DNA of 64,000 nucleotides from Strigamia acuminata (GCA_949358305.1 OX442315.1:1612001-1676000); one strand, 5' to 3'. Shown: positions 21,294 through 32,427, counted from the stretch's first letter. Notes: generated from the sequence alone by a model not told the origin. A program made the numbers and translations.

Positions 21294-24200
21294 ATGTCAG
21301 ACAAAGATGAGCAATCCACGTCTGACACCGAGCAGAGAATGCCCGAGAAGGGAAAAAGGACCTCCGACTACCACCTAAGGTCGGATGGTCCCGTCCCTGA
21401 AATGTCCGCAAAGGCGAAAGCCCGAGCGAATAAAAGGAGAGCGAAGGCGCAGAAAGAGGAGCAAGCTGCATCGCTCGCGGCCCTAGACGGGCCAGAGCGA
21501 GAGCGGGTTCCCTTGAATATGCAACCCTTCGAAGATACCGATCCGGAAGCCATAGAAAATCGAGAAGAAATTCGCGAGGTATCACCAGGACGAGTATCGA
21601 TATTGATGACCGAGGAGACGAATGAAGCTCCGAAAGGAACGGTCACGATCGGCACAGACCCATCGCCACCAACGGCTCAGACGTCCGTAGAGCAAACCCC
21701 ACGGAAAAACGACGGCGGGACCCCGATAACCCCCCGAGTTACGGCGAGTCCTGCAGTTGTTTCCTTCGAAGTATCCCACCTAATTCGGTTGACGCAGCAA
21801 GCTGCCCAACTGAAAGCGATGATAGACATTCCAGTAGGAACGTCAGTCTGGGAATCGATTACCCTACTCACTGACGCTATCTGTGCGGCACAAGCCCCGA
21901 CGCCGGTCGCAAGACCAGCAGCGGAGACGCCCATGCCACAGGTAACGCCCAGTGACACCGGAGGTTTCGCGCCAGACCCCAACCGAGCACTTCACGAATC
22001 CAGAGAGAAGGCCCGCGAGGAAGCCAGACAAGAAGCGACTAATCGCCAACGAAGGCTGAGCGCAGAGCGGCGAGAACTCTGGAAGGAAGAGGAAGAAAGG
22101 GAGCAACGCGAGAGAAGAACCACCGAGAGAACAGAGAAACTGGTCCAAAAAATGAGGGAAGAACGAGAAGCTAAAATTCGAAAAGAATGGAACGCAACAG
22201 TAGAAGGGCGGCATCGAGAAGCTCAAGAGTACGAGGACCAATTTCAAGCGCTCATAGCTCAAAGAAAAGCAGAAAAACTACAAATGTTGCGAAAAGAAGC
22301 CATTCTACAACATCAGAAATGGGAAGAACAACATCGCGAGAGGTTGAGAGAAGAGGAAGCCAGAAAAGAAAAAGAACAGTTTCTGAAAGAAAAAGAAGAG
22401 TGGGAACGAGTCAGATGGACCGAAGAGTACAAAGCGAAGAAACAAGCTATAATAGATGAGCAAAAAAGATGGGAAGCCGAAAACTGGGAGAAGGAGACAG
22501 AAAAGTTCCAGAAAGAGTACGCACAAGACGTCTCGGACAGGAAGAAAAACGAAGAAAACCTGAAACGGAAATCAGAACCCCCCAGCGGCTCTGATACCGA
22601 CACAGGAGAAGGTGCAACGAAGCCGGCAAAAACGGCAAAAAGGGGGAAATCTCAAAAGAGAGACGAGTCGGTCCCAAAAACAAAGGACCGTCACCCCTCA
22701 AAAAGATCCGAGACGGGAGCAGCCATCGACGCGTTACTCGAAAAGAAAAACGCAAATAAAAATCGGGAACGCCCCGAAAGCGAGGAAAACAGATGGCATT
22801 CTTTTTACGAGAACAACGACGGAGAGGAGCCGCCGCCATCCGGAGGCTCGAAACAGAAGAAGGCTGGCGGAGAGACCCCACCGAGAGGGCCGAGGTTTCA
22901 CCCCCGAGGAGATCCCTCCGAGCCCTCCGATTCGTCGGACGACGACCATCCGAGTCGACCATCGACAGGGAGAAGTCAAGAAGGCAGCGATGGGCACCGG
23001 TCGAACAGGCCGAATGCTTCAGACCGCTCCTCCCGGAGCTCCAACCCTCGTTCGGAGGAAGGGAACTTTCAGGACTCATCTGGCCGACATTACACGATGT
23101 CTGAGCTAGGCCGAGCCCTGCTGAACTCTTTCAGAAGAGAAGGAATCGATCTAGGCCATCCAGGCGACGAACATAATCGCGCCGGAGAGAGGGTTAAGCG
23201 CAAATATGGCGTACGAAACGAACCAAGCGGCGAAGCCACGGGTAACATCCGTTGGCAACACTACATACAAACACGATTCGACGGTTCGTGGAAGGCCGGA
23301 GACCGCTTCCTAGACGAAGTAATGCGTATCAGGAAAGCGACAAAAGCCACCGTCGCCGACATGCTAACCCACGGTCTAGTGGAACTAACCACGGGGTCAG
23401 CTCGAGAATGGTATCAGGGACTGAAAAACCCAACCTGGGACGATTTTCTCGTCCGTTTCGATCTCCGATACGGCGAGACTCCAGACGAGATCAGTAACAA
23501 ATTACGTGGTCTACGACAAGCCCCAGGAGAAACATTAGCCGACTACGACGCCCGAGCGAAACTCCTGTTTGCAAGAGCGCCGTACGAAATAAACCCCGCT
23601 GGTTTTACGATGATCTTTTACGGAGGATTATCGGCCCACTCGCAAAGAATTCTGCTAGACATGCGTGCACCCCGCACTGGCGATTACCAAGATGTCAGTA
23701 ACTATCTTCTAACGAACACGTTAGAAATAGAACAGCAGTATTACGCCACTCTGCCCCCGGAGGAAGCTGACGCACACGAGAAACGGTTGCAGACGAGCGC
23801 CGAACGTCACAAGACCTCAGAGAAATTAATGAGGCCAAGTGAATATTTGAGCGGCATAATGAGTCTCACCGAAGCATCCTTCGGACGAATGCTGACGCCT
23901 AAAGCAGGCAGTATTATTCCAGCCAACCCGATAGCTGCCCCAAAGAAAGCACCGGCAGCAACGGCGATGCAGGTGACCTCGACGGACTCCACCCAGATGG
24001 AGAAAGTCGAAGAGACAACACCTCTCGCCACGGCTAAAGAAGAGGAGCCAGCATCAAGTGACGAAGAAACCCTAAATGAGCACCTCGAAAACTTATCGAC
24101 GGGATGCGACGATCAAGGTCCCTATTTGCACCATGCACACCGGGCCTTAGCAATCGCACAATTCAGAGCACACGTGCAGGCAACAAAAGCGAGAGGGGTA

Positions 24201-24434
24201 TTGGGAGGAAAAAGGCGATTCCCGACGCCCTTCGTCCCGAAAAAACCGGGATTCACCCCCACAGGGGATAAAAGTAACATCAAATGTTACAGCTGCGGAG
24301 AATACGGTCACTACTCCGACAAATGCGAAAAAACCGTCAAAGAAAAAGGCATCATGCACACCTTGATGAAAATGATGATGGAGTTAAATACTAATCTGGC
24401 AAAAAACTCCCAAGCGCAGGCGTCGCCGAAATAA
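21294..24434 (+). CDS. gag: Element C Gag, unusually long
   Basis: A 1046-residue protein starting at an ATG 75 bp after the primer-binding site. The N-terminal 200 residues are low-complexity. Residues about 235-420 form a strongly charged Glu/Arg/Lys coiled-coil-like region, followed by a Ser/Arg/Pro-rich, acidic linker. The capsid-like Gag segment (about 650-790) has GSAREWYQGL and FLVRFDLRYGE. A CCHC zinc knuckle, CYSCGEYGHYSDKC, starts at C998. It should form the particle and bind RNA. Most Gypsy Gags are 300-500 residues, so the coiled-coil and linker are large additions. The ORF is intact and overlaps pol in the -1 frame. Confidence 0.92.
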   Translation: MSDKDEQSTSDTEQRMPEKGKRTSDYHLRSDGPVPEMSAKAKARANKRRAKAQKEEQAASLAALDGPERERVPLNMQPFEDTDPEAIENREEIREVSPGRVSILMTEETNEAPKGTVTIGTDPSPPTAQTSVEQTPRKNDGGTPITPRVTASPAVVSFEVSHLIRLTQQAAQLKAMIDIPVGTSVWESITLLTDAICAAQAPTPVARPAAETPMPQVTPSDTGGFAPDPNRALHESREKAREEARQEATNRQRRLSAERRELWKEEEEREQRERRTTERTEKLVQKMREEREAKIRKEWNATVEGRHREAQEYEDQFQALIAQRKAEKLQMLRKEAILQHQKWEEQHRERLREEEARKEKEQFLKEKEEWERVRWTEEYKAKKQAIIDEQKRWEAENWEKETEKFQKEYAQDVSDRKKNEENLKRKSEPPSGSDTDTGEGATKPAKTAKRGKSQKRDESVPKTKDRHPSKRSETGAAIDALLEKKNANKNRERPESEENRWHSFYENNDGEEPPPSGGSKQKKAGGETPPRGPRFHPRGDPSEPSDSSDDDHPSRPSTGRSQEGSDGHRSNRPNASDRSSRSSNPRSEEGNFQDSSGRHYTMSELGRALLNSFRREGIDLGHPGDEHNRAGERVKRKYGVRNEPSGEATGNIRWQHYIQTRFDGSWKAGDRFLDEVMRIRKATKATVADMLTHGLVELTTGSAREWYQGLKNPTWDDFLVRFDLRYGETPDEISNKLRGLRQAPGETLADYDARAKLLFARAPYEINPAGFTMIFYGGLSAHSQRILLDMRAPRTGDYQDVSNYLLTNTLEIEQQYYATLPPEEADAHEKRLQTSAERHKTSEKLMRPSEYLSGIMSLTEASFGRMLTPKAGSIIPANPIAAPKKAPAATAMQVTSTDSTQMEKVEETTPLATAKEEEPASSDEETLNEHLENLSTGCDDQGPYLHHAHRALAIAQFRAHVQATKARGVLGGKRRFPTPFVPKKPGFTPTGDKSNIKCYSCGEYGHYSDKCEKTVKEKGIMHTLMKMMMELNTNLAKNSQAQASPK
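24401..24407 (+). promoter_or_regulatory. Element C gag-pol -1 frameshift heptamer
   Basis: In the gag frame GCA AAA AAC reads as slippery A AAA AAC, 24 nt before the gag stop. The -1 frame is open from here through the pol ATG at 24485, so a shift gives a continuous Gag-Pol. No strong stem was identified downstream by eye. Confidence 0.75.
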
Positions 24435-24484
24435 ATTCAGCTTCGTCTGCGCCAGCCGCGGAAATTAAAAAAAAGAAATATCAC

Positions 24485-27400
24485 ATGGGACCCGCAGGTC
24501 ATGCCTTGGCAGAAGCACAGATCAAAGATCGCATGCAGACCATTCCGAAGAAGGAGGAAAAAGTGACGCTGACGAGTATGCAAGTGAGAACGAAGCCGGA
24601 CCTCGACATGGATTGGACGGACCTTCCGTTCAATCTGGAGGTCGAACCTCAAAAGCTACGGGTATTTCACTGCAACGTCACGAAAACACATTGTGAGTCT
24701 CTGTGTATGCTGCCAGTGGAGATAGAAAACCAAAAATTGTTCGGTCTGCTGGATTCAGGAGCGGATCGTTCATTCATATCCGAAGATATAGTAAAGGACT
24801 TGGATATTGAAAAAAAAGTGGCACAAGTGAACGCGAACGTAGAATTGCTCACCGCCAACGGCTACGTCAAGCCGAAGGGCGTAGTTCGCATCATGATCGA
24901 CTGGAAAGGGGGGAACCTGTCCCACCCCTTCATAGTCTTACCATCCCACGACAAAGTATTCCTCCTAGGGATGGATATCATGGCAAAACTGAAAATTCAG
25001 CCAAACCCGATAACCCGTTCATGGAACTGGATAAGTCCCGAGGGAGAGCGGCCAGTCCCCGTAGTTCCCCAAAAATTACTGGACGAAGCCAAGGACAAAG
25101 AGGAATACGGAAGAGGATTGCGAAAATTCGTCCAAGATTACGATTTCGCAGCCTTCACTCTGGAATTACAGAGGAGTAACGTCGTGGACACACTGGTCGA
25201 GGAGGCAGCACTGCGTGTTAACGAGGCATCGCTACTAAGGCGAGTGCTTCGAAAACATGAAAGAATTCTGACCAAGACACCTGGTCGAACGACGGAAGCA
25301 ACCCACGAGATAGTCTTAACCACAGACAAGCCGATTCGAGTGCCTTATAAGGGGATGAACCCCCAGAAAAGAGACATTGTGACGCAGATGTGCCAAGACA
25401 TGCTCGACAAGGGCATAGTAACGCAAGCCCTGGGCGAATACGCCATGCGGATCGTCCTGGTAATGCGTCCAGGCTCGGAACCTCGACTATGCATTGATTA
25501 TCGCCCCCTGAACGCGATAACGGTTATAGACCCGATTCAGATGCCGTCTATAGACTCGATCCTCCGGGAGCTGAGCCCGTTTAAGTGGGTAACCACCATG
25601 GACCTGTCAAAGGGGTATTGGCAAGTGGAACTCAAACCCGAAGACAAACTGAAAACGGCCTTCTACTCCCCGATAGGAAGATTAATGTTCAACGTGATGC
25701 TGTTCGGGCTTGTAAACGCCCCGAGCACGTTCCAGAAATTGACCGAAAGCGTGTTGGGAGATATGCTTCACGACTTCGTGTGGGCGTATCTCGACGACAT
25801 CATAATAACGTCGGACACATTTGAAGAGCATATAGACCACATCGACAGAGTGGTCTCTCGCCTAGCCAAGGCGGGACTCCACATCCATCCAGGGAAGAGC
25901 AAGTTTTGCAGAAAAGAGCTTGCCTTCCTAGGATATCGAATAGGAGTCGAGGGAATCGCGATTGACCCCGAAAAGGTTAAAGCAATAAACGGATTCCCCG
26001 CCCCCGAAGATATAAAAGGTGTCCAGAGATTTATGGGCATGGTCAATTTCTTCGGCCGACTACTCGCTGGTCTGGCTGAGGTGGCCGCGCCTATAACGGA
26101 TCTCTTACGAACGGATAAAGAGTTTGAGTGGACGGTCCAGTGCGAGGCCGCATTTAGCACTATCAAGCAAATGCTGGCTGACGTCGAAAAGATGCCATTG
26201 CCGGACCTAAACCGACCGTTCGTGTTGCACACCGACGCGAGTAAAATCGGACTGGGTGCAGCCCTTCTGCAGACCCACGTGTACAACGGAATCTCACAAG
26301 AAGTACCCTGTATGTTTATAAGCAGAAAAATACAGGGCGCGGAGAAAAATTACACGGCAACGGAACTAGAATGCCTAGCCGTAATTTGGGCAGTTCGAAA
26401 ATTTCGCGACTATCTGGAGTACACGAACTTCGAGGTTCAGACAGATCACCAGGCACTAAGCTGGTTGATGAAGCTCAAGGAACCTTCCGGCCGACTCGCA
26501 AGATGGCAACTGGAGTTAATGGCGTGCGATATAACAATTACGTACCGCCCCGGGAAGTACAATCATGTGGCCGACGCCCTCTCAAGAGCCCCAGCCTCTG
26601 ACCCCCAAGGACCAGACGATGACGGCGAGGACGACACCCACCTCTTGTACTGCCCAACTCCACGCAGAATATGGCGCTTACGAAAAGCAAACGAACTGCC
26701 GGTGATGGAGACCGAAGATAAGACATTTTGTGGTTTTTGGACTAGAACATACCAGCCAGCTGGAACGAACGACTCAACGTCCGAAATTCAATCTCCACCC
26801 CCCGGAGAAACCCACAAAACACTACTACGCGCCTTCACAGCAAAAATTGAAGAAAAAACGCAATATGCTCCACCCACGAGACGTGAGTTCGTCGAACACC
26901 AAGCAGCTGACACAGAATGTCAAATTATAACGCAGTATTTGCTAAACGGCGAATTTCCGGAAGGGATGACAAACCCACACCGCCGAAAACAGTTCGTCAA
27001 AGAAGCAACAAGCTACCTCATAGACGATGAACTCCTGGTAAAATACCACCCGACATTTCAAGACGACCTCAGCGGAGCGGGAAACTCGGTTAAGGTGGTC
27101 GTACCGGCATCGCTGCACACCCGACTGCTGTGGCTGATGCACGGACACCCGCTCGCCAGCCATTCCGGCATAGCGAGAACCCTTTATCGAGTAAAACAAC
27201 TTTTCTTCTGGCCGGGCGCGCGGCAAAAGATAACGAAATTTATCCGACACTGCCCCCGGTGCCAAGCGTGTAGACCACGAGATAAAGTAGCCAGAAACGC
27301 CATGTCTCTCGGACCCTACGCACTGTTTGACTGCCTAAGCATAGACTTGATGGGCCCCAAGCCCACAACGGGAAACAAGAACATGTATATTCTCGTAATT

Positions 27401-28537
27401 ATGGATGTGGCCACCCGATGGCCGGAGCTGTACGCCCTCGTGAAGCCCTCGGCTGAAAACATAGTCGAGTGCCTTTACGACGTGGCAATGCGATTTGGGT
27501 TTCCCAGAAAACTCATTTCGGATAACGGCCCCCAATTCCGATCAAGAATATATAAGGACTTCTGTAGAAAATTTAAAATGGATGCATCGAACACCTCCAC
27601 ATATAATCCTCAGACAAATCCAGTCGAGAGATTAAATAAAGACATAAAATATGCGCTGACAGTATTCACCGATATTCACAATCGATGGGACGAATACCTG
27701 CGAGAAATCGCTTTCAGCATTCGCTCAACCGTGTCAAGAACACGCGAATTCTCACCGGCGTACCTCAACTTCGCCCGCGAATTAAGGATGCCATGGGACC
27801 CACGCGTTGCCGAAGCTGTTAACGTATTAGACCCATCGAGCCCACATGAGTACGTATGCCGGTTGGAACAGACTATATCCGACACATACCAGCATATGAT
27901 GGCGCATATTTTCAACATGAGAGAGAGAATCGCAGATAAAGAAGGCGATCTCGCTTTCGCGAACTTTAAAGTGAATGATCTAGTGTGGAAGGAGGCACAC
28001 ACGTTGTCCAATGCAGCGAGGGGCATCGCCGCCGGTTTAGCCGACAAAAGGGACGGTCCCTATGTAATTGTGGCCGAACACGGCGGCAACGCATACCAAC
28101 TACGCCGCTTAGAGGACAACAAAAATTTTCAGTCGATACATGGCCGAGATTTAAGGCCATATCTGCCAGAGTTCCCCCAAGAAATCTGGCTGGAAGGTCA
28201 GACACACAGCGGCCAAGGGGGCACCGTGGTCGACACGTTCCAAAAGACAAATGAAGCTGAAAATATGGCGGAGGACGAGGATGAATTCTTCGACGCCGAA
28301 TCTCCAGCCGACGAGGCTCCAGCACAGCCGGAGCAAGCAATTTCGGAGAGGGAGGAAGCAGAAGAAAGTACTTCTGAAATAGAAAATAAAAAAATTAGTA
28401 ATGAGAAAAATACCAACACATCGGAGATGAACGAGCAAGTAGAGTCACGATCTACGAGCACGTCGAAAATCAACCTTCGACCACGACGAAACAATAATCC
28501 GTTCATTCGGGACGGCAAAGTCGTGGGGAAGAACTAA
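24485..28537 (+). CDS. pol: Element C pol: protease, RT, RNase H, integrase
   Basis: 1350 residues from the ATG; the frame is open upstream to the slippery site, so the natural product is probably Gag-Pol. The aspartic protease has LLDSGADRSF (D90). Reverse transcriptase has LCIDYRPLN, FGLVNAPSTF and YLDDIIIT (D437, D438). RNase H has TDASKIGLG and ATELECLAV. The integrase HHCC finger runs from HGHPLASHSG to CPRCQAC, and the catalytic triad is D954, D1013 (SDNGPQF) and E1048 (NPVERLN). The tail is acidic and ends in a basic KINLRPRR patch like the tail remnant of element A. No lesion is visible. It is expected to support processing, reverse transcription and integration, possibly for defective relatives too. 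Confidence 0.95.
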   Translation: MGPAGHALAEAQIKDRMQTIPKKEEKVTLTSMQVRTKPDLDMDWTDLPFNLEVEPQKLRVFHCNVTKTHCESLCMLPVEIENQKLFGLLDSGADRSFISEDIVKDLDIEKKVAQVNANVELLTANGYVKPKGVVRIMIDWKGGNLSHPFIVLPSHDKVFLLGMDIMAKLKIQPNPITRSWNWISPEGERPVPVVPQKLLDEAKDKEEYGRGLRKFVQDYDFAAFTLELQRSNVVDTLVEEAALRVNEASLLRRVLRKHERILTKTPGRTTEATHEIVLTTDKPIRVPYKGMNPQKRDIVTQMCQDMLDKGIVTQALGEYAMRIVLVMRPGSEPRLCIDYRPLNAITVIDPIQMPSIDSILRELSPFKWVTTMDLSKGYWQVELKPEDKLKTAFYSPIGRLMFNVMLFGLVNAPSTFQKLTESVLGDMLHDFVWAYLDDIIITSDTFEEHIDHIDRVVSRLAKAGLHIHPGKSKFCRKELAFLGYRIGVEGIAIDPEKVKAINGFPAPEDIKGVQRFMGMVNFFGRLLAGLAEVAAPITDLLRTDKEFEWTVQCEAAFSTIKQMLADVEKMPLPDLNRPFVLHTDASKIGLGAALLQTHVYNGISQEVPCMFISRKIQGAEKNYTATELECLAVIWAVRKFRDYLEYTNFEVQTDHQALSWLMKLKEPSGRLARWQLELMACDITITYRPGKYNHVADALSRAPASDPQGPDDDGEDDTHLLYCPTPRRIWRLRKANELPVMETEDKTFCGFWTRTYQPAGTNDSTSEIQSPPPGETHKTLLRAFTAKIEEKTQYAPPTRREFVEHQAADTECQIITQYLLNGEFPEGMTNPHRRKQFVKEATSYLIDDELLVKYHPTFQDDLSGAGNSVKVVVPASLHTRLLWLMHGHPLASHSGIARTLYRVKQLFFWPGARQKITKFIRHCPRCQACRPRDKVARNAMSLGPYALFDCLSIDLMGPKPTTGNKNMYILVIMDVATRWPELYALVKPSAENIVECLYDVAMRFGFPRKLISDNGPQFRSRIYKDFCRKFKMDASNTSTYNPQTNPVERLNKDIKYALTVFTDIHNRWDEYLREIAFSIRSTVSRTREFSPAYLNFARELRMPWDPRVAEAVNVLDPSSPHEYVCRLEQTISDTYQHMMAHIFNMRERIADKEGDLAFANFKVNDLVWKEAHTLSNAARGIAAGLADKRDGPYVIVAEHGGNAYQLRRLEDNKNFQSIHGRDLRPYLPEFPQEIWLEGQTHSGQGGTVVDTFQKTNEAENMAEDEDEFFDAESPADEAPAQPEQAISEREEAEESTSEIENKKISNEKNTNTSEMNEQVESRSTSTSKINLRPRRNNNPFIRDGKVVGKN

Positions 28538-28916
28538 AAATAAAAGAAAATGTGACAACATGGAGCGGAGGCCTTGTAAAATAAAAAGATTTACTTACAA
28601 GAGCTGCTGCACATGTTGAGACGCGAAAATTTGGCTAAGTCCAAACTTCGCAACGAATTGTCGCAGTCACCACTAACAGACGAGAAGTTATGACGTATCG
28701 GGCGACCACGTGACAATGAAACCACGCGGTCGACCCCGTAGCGTCATTGCCAGCACGGCGGATCTCGCAAAATACGAGACGCGTTCGAGACCCACAATTC
28801 TCAGCGTCGATAGGCCCAGTTTCCGACTGTTTTTAACACGACGAGACGTGTTTTTGCTTCTCCCCAAAGAGAAAGACAAAGACCTCTCAAACAAAACTTC
28901 ATTTTCCTAAATTGAA
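28538..28916 (+). other. Element C pol-ORF3 spacer
   Basis: About 380 bp between the pol stop and ORF3 exon 1. A small ORF near 28716 starts MKPRGRPR, resembling an AT-hook, but has no other support. No other gene was recognised. Confidence 0.5.
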
Positions 28917-31900
28917 ATGGCCGATCGACGCAACCCACGATTAGAGCCGAGCGCATCGTCGAGAGACGAGAGCGACGGCCTAATCGTAAACGCCGAAGAC
29001 GATGAGAATTGGGACGAACAACCGCCGTTGCAGGTAAATTAGTGTGATTTCCCCAGAGAAATCACATAATTCTTTGAATCTGTTGCATCCAACCCAGATT
29101 GGAGCGTGACTTGTGACTGATATATTTCTTTCTGTTTTATTATTGATTTAAGGCTGGCTAAAAACCCGAGAGTGGACCCAGATTCACCTCGGAGTCAAGG
29201 CCGCCAAAAAACCAGAACAAAGGAAGTGTTCGCGGAATGGCGTTGTGGCAAACCAAAACCAAAACTAAAGGTTTTCTTTCTTTTAAATTTAAACATCGTA
29301 ATAAATTAAAATACGATTAGAGTTAAAATAAAAAAGTTTAACGTAAAATTAAGAATTTAACGATCGGTTTCGCCTGCGACCCCTTCCGAAAAGCGGATCA
29401 CCTGAGTTCAAAGGTAGTGTTGGATCAGCGCTACGACGGCGGAGATCATCGCAGAACTGCGAAACAAGAAAATAAGACCGACGGCCGCAACAAAAGAAAG
29501 GAGTTGCTGCCACCGTCGATCTTGAGCATATTTCTGATCCCCATCGTTAAACTGGGATTTATTATATTAATCTTGTGATCTAAAATTATTCAGGTCGACC
29601 CGCTAGAATCGTGGGACGCCCTGCCTTCGACGGTGTCAACCGCCAACAACATCTTTCGCGGAGCCCTGCCGATTTACCTGCGGCAGGCCTATCCTGCAGA
29701 AACCAGCACCTGGAAAATCCGATTGATGTATTCCAGGACCCTCGAGGAAAAATTCGAGCGATCGAAAACGCTGGTCGAGTGCATGACGAAGGAGATGAGG
29801 GAGCGAGTGGGGCCGCGGATCCCACCCGATGCGGATCCGCCGAGCCCCGTTTACTCCGGGTACCTGGAAGAGGCTTACCCAGGCACGGTGGCCGAGCTGC
29901 ACACCTCCCACAGGTGGCGCGAGGCCCCGACCTTGGCAGCCCGCCAGAGAATAGTGGACGACGAGATCGAACGCTTAAAGCGCACCGAGACTCACGGAGT
30001 AACCCGAGTTCTCGAGAGAAACGGTTTCTCCCCCGAAGAAATCCGTAGATGGCTTCGCGACATCGAAGAAGACCATTTGACACCCAGATGGATACCGCCG
30101 GCGAATTTTACGGCCACGCAGTCTGAGATGTGGCAGTTATACCACGCTGGTATCCTGGGAAGTCGCCGCCATCACAGAAGATCGAAGCGTCCGGCGGAGT
30201 CCGCCCCACGCGGGCCCGCACGGAGAAGACAGGCCGTCTCCCCAATAGAGGCCGGCCCGTCAACGAGTCGCGACTACCGCAGCCGCTCGAGCAGCTCCAG
30301 TTCCCGAACTCGAGTTGTCGTGCGCTCGGAGTGTCGCCGAGTAGTAACGCTCGAGCCTGCCTCGCCAGACGACGCGCGGGCTGAGCGAACAATCGAAACT
30401 TCCGCCCACTGGGCTGCGAGGGCCGGGACACATCAAGATCGAGGAAAGAAAAGATCCTCGTTGTTTATGGCGATTACCACACAGTCGTCAGATCAGTCCT
30501 CCTCGCGACGAACCGTCTCATCACACCAGAGACCGGATTCTCCGACGGACGTCCCCCAGAGGACGATCCAACGAAGATCCGTCGCAGCCAGCACCAGGAG
30601 GAATCGGAAGCGAAAAGTACGTCAGAAGATGCGTGCACAATCCCTGATAGCTAAGGGATTAGAGAAGGAGCGAGAGATGGCCGCCGCGAAAAAGTCCGAA
30701 CCCCAGAGTCTCGGGCCCGCGGCTGGGCCATCCAGGCTCCAGGCAGAGATTGATTTGGGAGAATTGACGGAAGAACAAATGTCCCAAGAAGAGTCGGACA
30801 AGGATGGACCGGTCACGAAGCAAGATCTGGCCATGGCATTGAAGAACGCCTTCCGAGGATACGCGGCCAACCGGCCGTCGGGCTCAACACCGGCTGTGCC
30901 CACCGCGCTTGTGCCCCCACAGGTGCAATCGCGATGGCCGCCACTCCTCGAGGGTACAAACCCAGCCGTGACCACGTGGACCCCTCCCCGGATGATTCCG
31001 GTGGGAGATCCAACTCCCAAACGGGTCAGATACGACGACCTACCGGGGTTGGGCCGTCCACCGTCACCCCCAACGCCACGAGCGTACCGGCCCTATCGTA
31101 ACGCCGAGTGGTACGCACAACGAGAGATGGACGCCCGAAGCCGGCGTGAAGCGGCCTATCCCCCACTCAGCGAGCTACAGGAATATCTGGCCGAATACGA
31201 GAACCCCGCGATTGCCGAGTTGGCCATACGACAGGCCGACGCCGCCCAAACTCACCACATCAATTGGGCGATCGAGCAGATGCGGGCGCTGTCACAACAA
31301 TTCAGTGACAATCCGGACCGCGCTCACCCCTGCCATCGGAGCAGTCTGAATTTGGCTGTGACGAACGTACTGGCCCAACTGCTGTCCCTGGGCGTCTTCT
31401 TGGACAGCCGGCAGGCTATGGCGGCCTGGACAATCGTCGACCGTGAGGGAGTTCACCTTCCTCGAGCGTTGTACCAAGTATGGGCCGGATGGACTCCTGA
31501 GCCCGCCTCGCTGCGCTTCGACCTAGCCAGAAATACGGAAAACCCAGGCCTACAGTTTTCAAAGATGCGTTCGTTAGCATTCCGCTACCGGAACCCCGGA
31601 GTCCACCCTTCCTTGTTGCGAACAATTCGGGAGGCTCCGGAAGTACCAGGAACAGCGGCGAGCCTCCCACAGGCCATCGAGACCGCCCCCCCAGAGGCGG
31701 CGGTCCAACCATACATACCGACCCCAAAGCCGGTATTCCCGAAGGAGAAGCGGCACGCGAATCGACCCATATTGATTCCAAAGCGTTCCAAGCGAGGACC
31801 CCGAACTCCTCCGCTGCCCTCTCCTTCACCACCAGCGGCAGGGCTGGCCGCTCTCTCTGCCGAGCCGGCTACGCCACCGTTGGAGAGCCCAATGGAGATT

Positions 31901-32380
31901 CCGCTTCCACCATCGCCTCCGCCGCCCCCAGCAGCGCAGCTTTACTTGAGGTTGGGAGTGGAGTACCCATTCCTTCAGATGTCGGAGTTCACGCGACAAC
32001 GCATCATTGACTCCGATGATCACGGCGAGTCGATCCTCAAATGGCTGAACAGAGAGGCCCGATCTACCATGGATGCCGTTTTCCATCGTCGAATCCTACG
32101 GGCACACCGGAAACCCGGGTCGAGCGCCGAGTCGCGAAGGATCCGACTCGTTCCCGATCGATTCCCCGCGTCCACCCGGATTTGGATCCATGAGCGTACG
32201 GGGTTGATTGGCGAGCCAGTCGGCGGTCACCCGCAGTACTTCATCAACGAGCGACAAAATCCTGCGGATCTGACGACCTCTCTACCCCCGGATTTACCAC
32301 CGCCGCCACCGGCAGTGCCACCCGTGATCCTCCGCCCATGCAGAGGAGTGCTGCCGGCTCTTCGCAGAGGAGAGCGATGA
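28917..32380 (+). CDS. Element C ORF3: spliced Pro/Arg-rich protein in the env position
   Basis: Two exons are predicted: 28917-29033 (39 codons from ATG, ending TTGCAG/GTAAAT) and 29594-32380 (acceptor AAAATTATTCAG). The 560-bp intron has GT-AG ends and falls between codons, and the exon frames join without any stop, giving about 967 residues. The N-terminal part is helical and charged (LPIYLRQAYPAETSTWKIRL). A Ser/Arg-rich middle follows (RSSSSSSRTR), then a helical domain around NLAVTNVLAQLL, and Pro-rich tails (PPPPPAVPP). No signal peptide, transmembrane helix or envelope motif is visible. It is not a known family to me. The position downstream of pol is that of env in errantivirus-like elements, but the content differs. 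The long intact ORF and tidy intron argue that it is functional in the element. Confidence 0.78.
29034..29593 (+). other. Predicted intron of element C ORF3
   Basis: It begins GTAAAT and ends TTATTCAG, is AT-rich, and contains in-frame stops (the first is TAG within gtaaattag). It interrupts ORF3 at phase 0. Splicing is inferred from sequence only. Confidence 0.65.
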
Positions 32381-32412
32381 GAATATTGAGATCGCTCCGA
32401 TCCGAGATCGAA

Positions 32413-32427
32413 GCTGGAGGAGGGACG
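32413..32427 (+). promoter_or_regulatory. Element C polypurine tract
   Basis: The purine-rich GCTGGAGGAGGGACG sits directly before the 3' LTR start TGTGGTG, in the expected position for plus-strand DNA priming. It follows the ORF3 stop by about 30 bp. Confidence 0.75.

Noticed and set aside
21368-23109. Several long ORFs antisense or out of frame within element C gag (up to 210 aa)
   Set aside because: They arise from the charged, codon-biased coiled-coil region of gag in other frames; no motifs or independent signals.
28710-28910. 66-aa ORF with an AT-hook-like RGRPR between pol and ORF3 of element C
   Set aside because: The motif is short and can occur by chance; it overlaps no splice or start context stronger than ORF3 exon 1 right after it.
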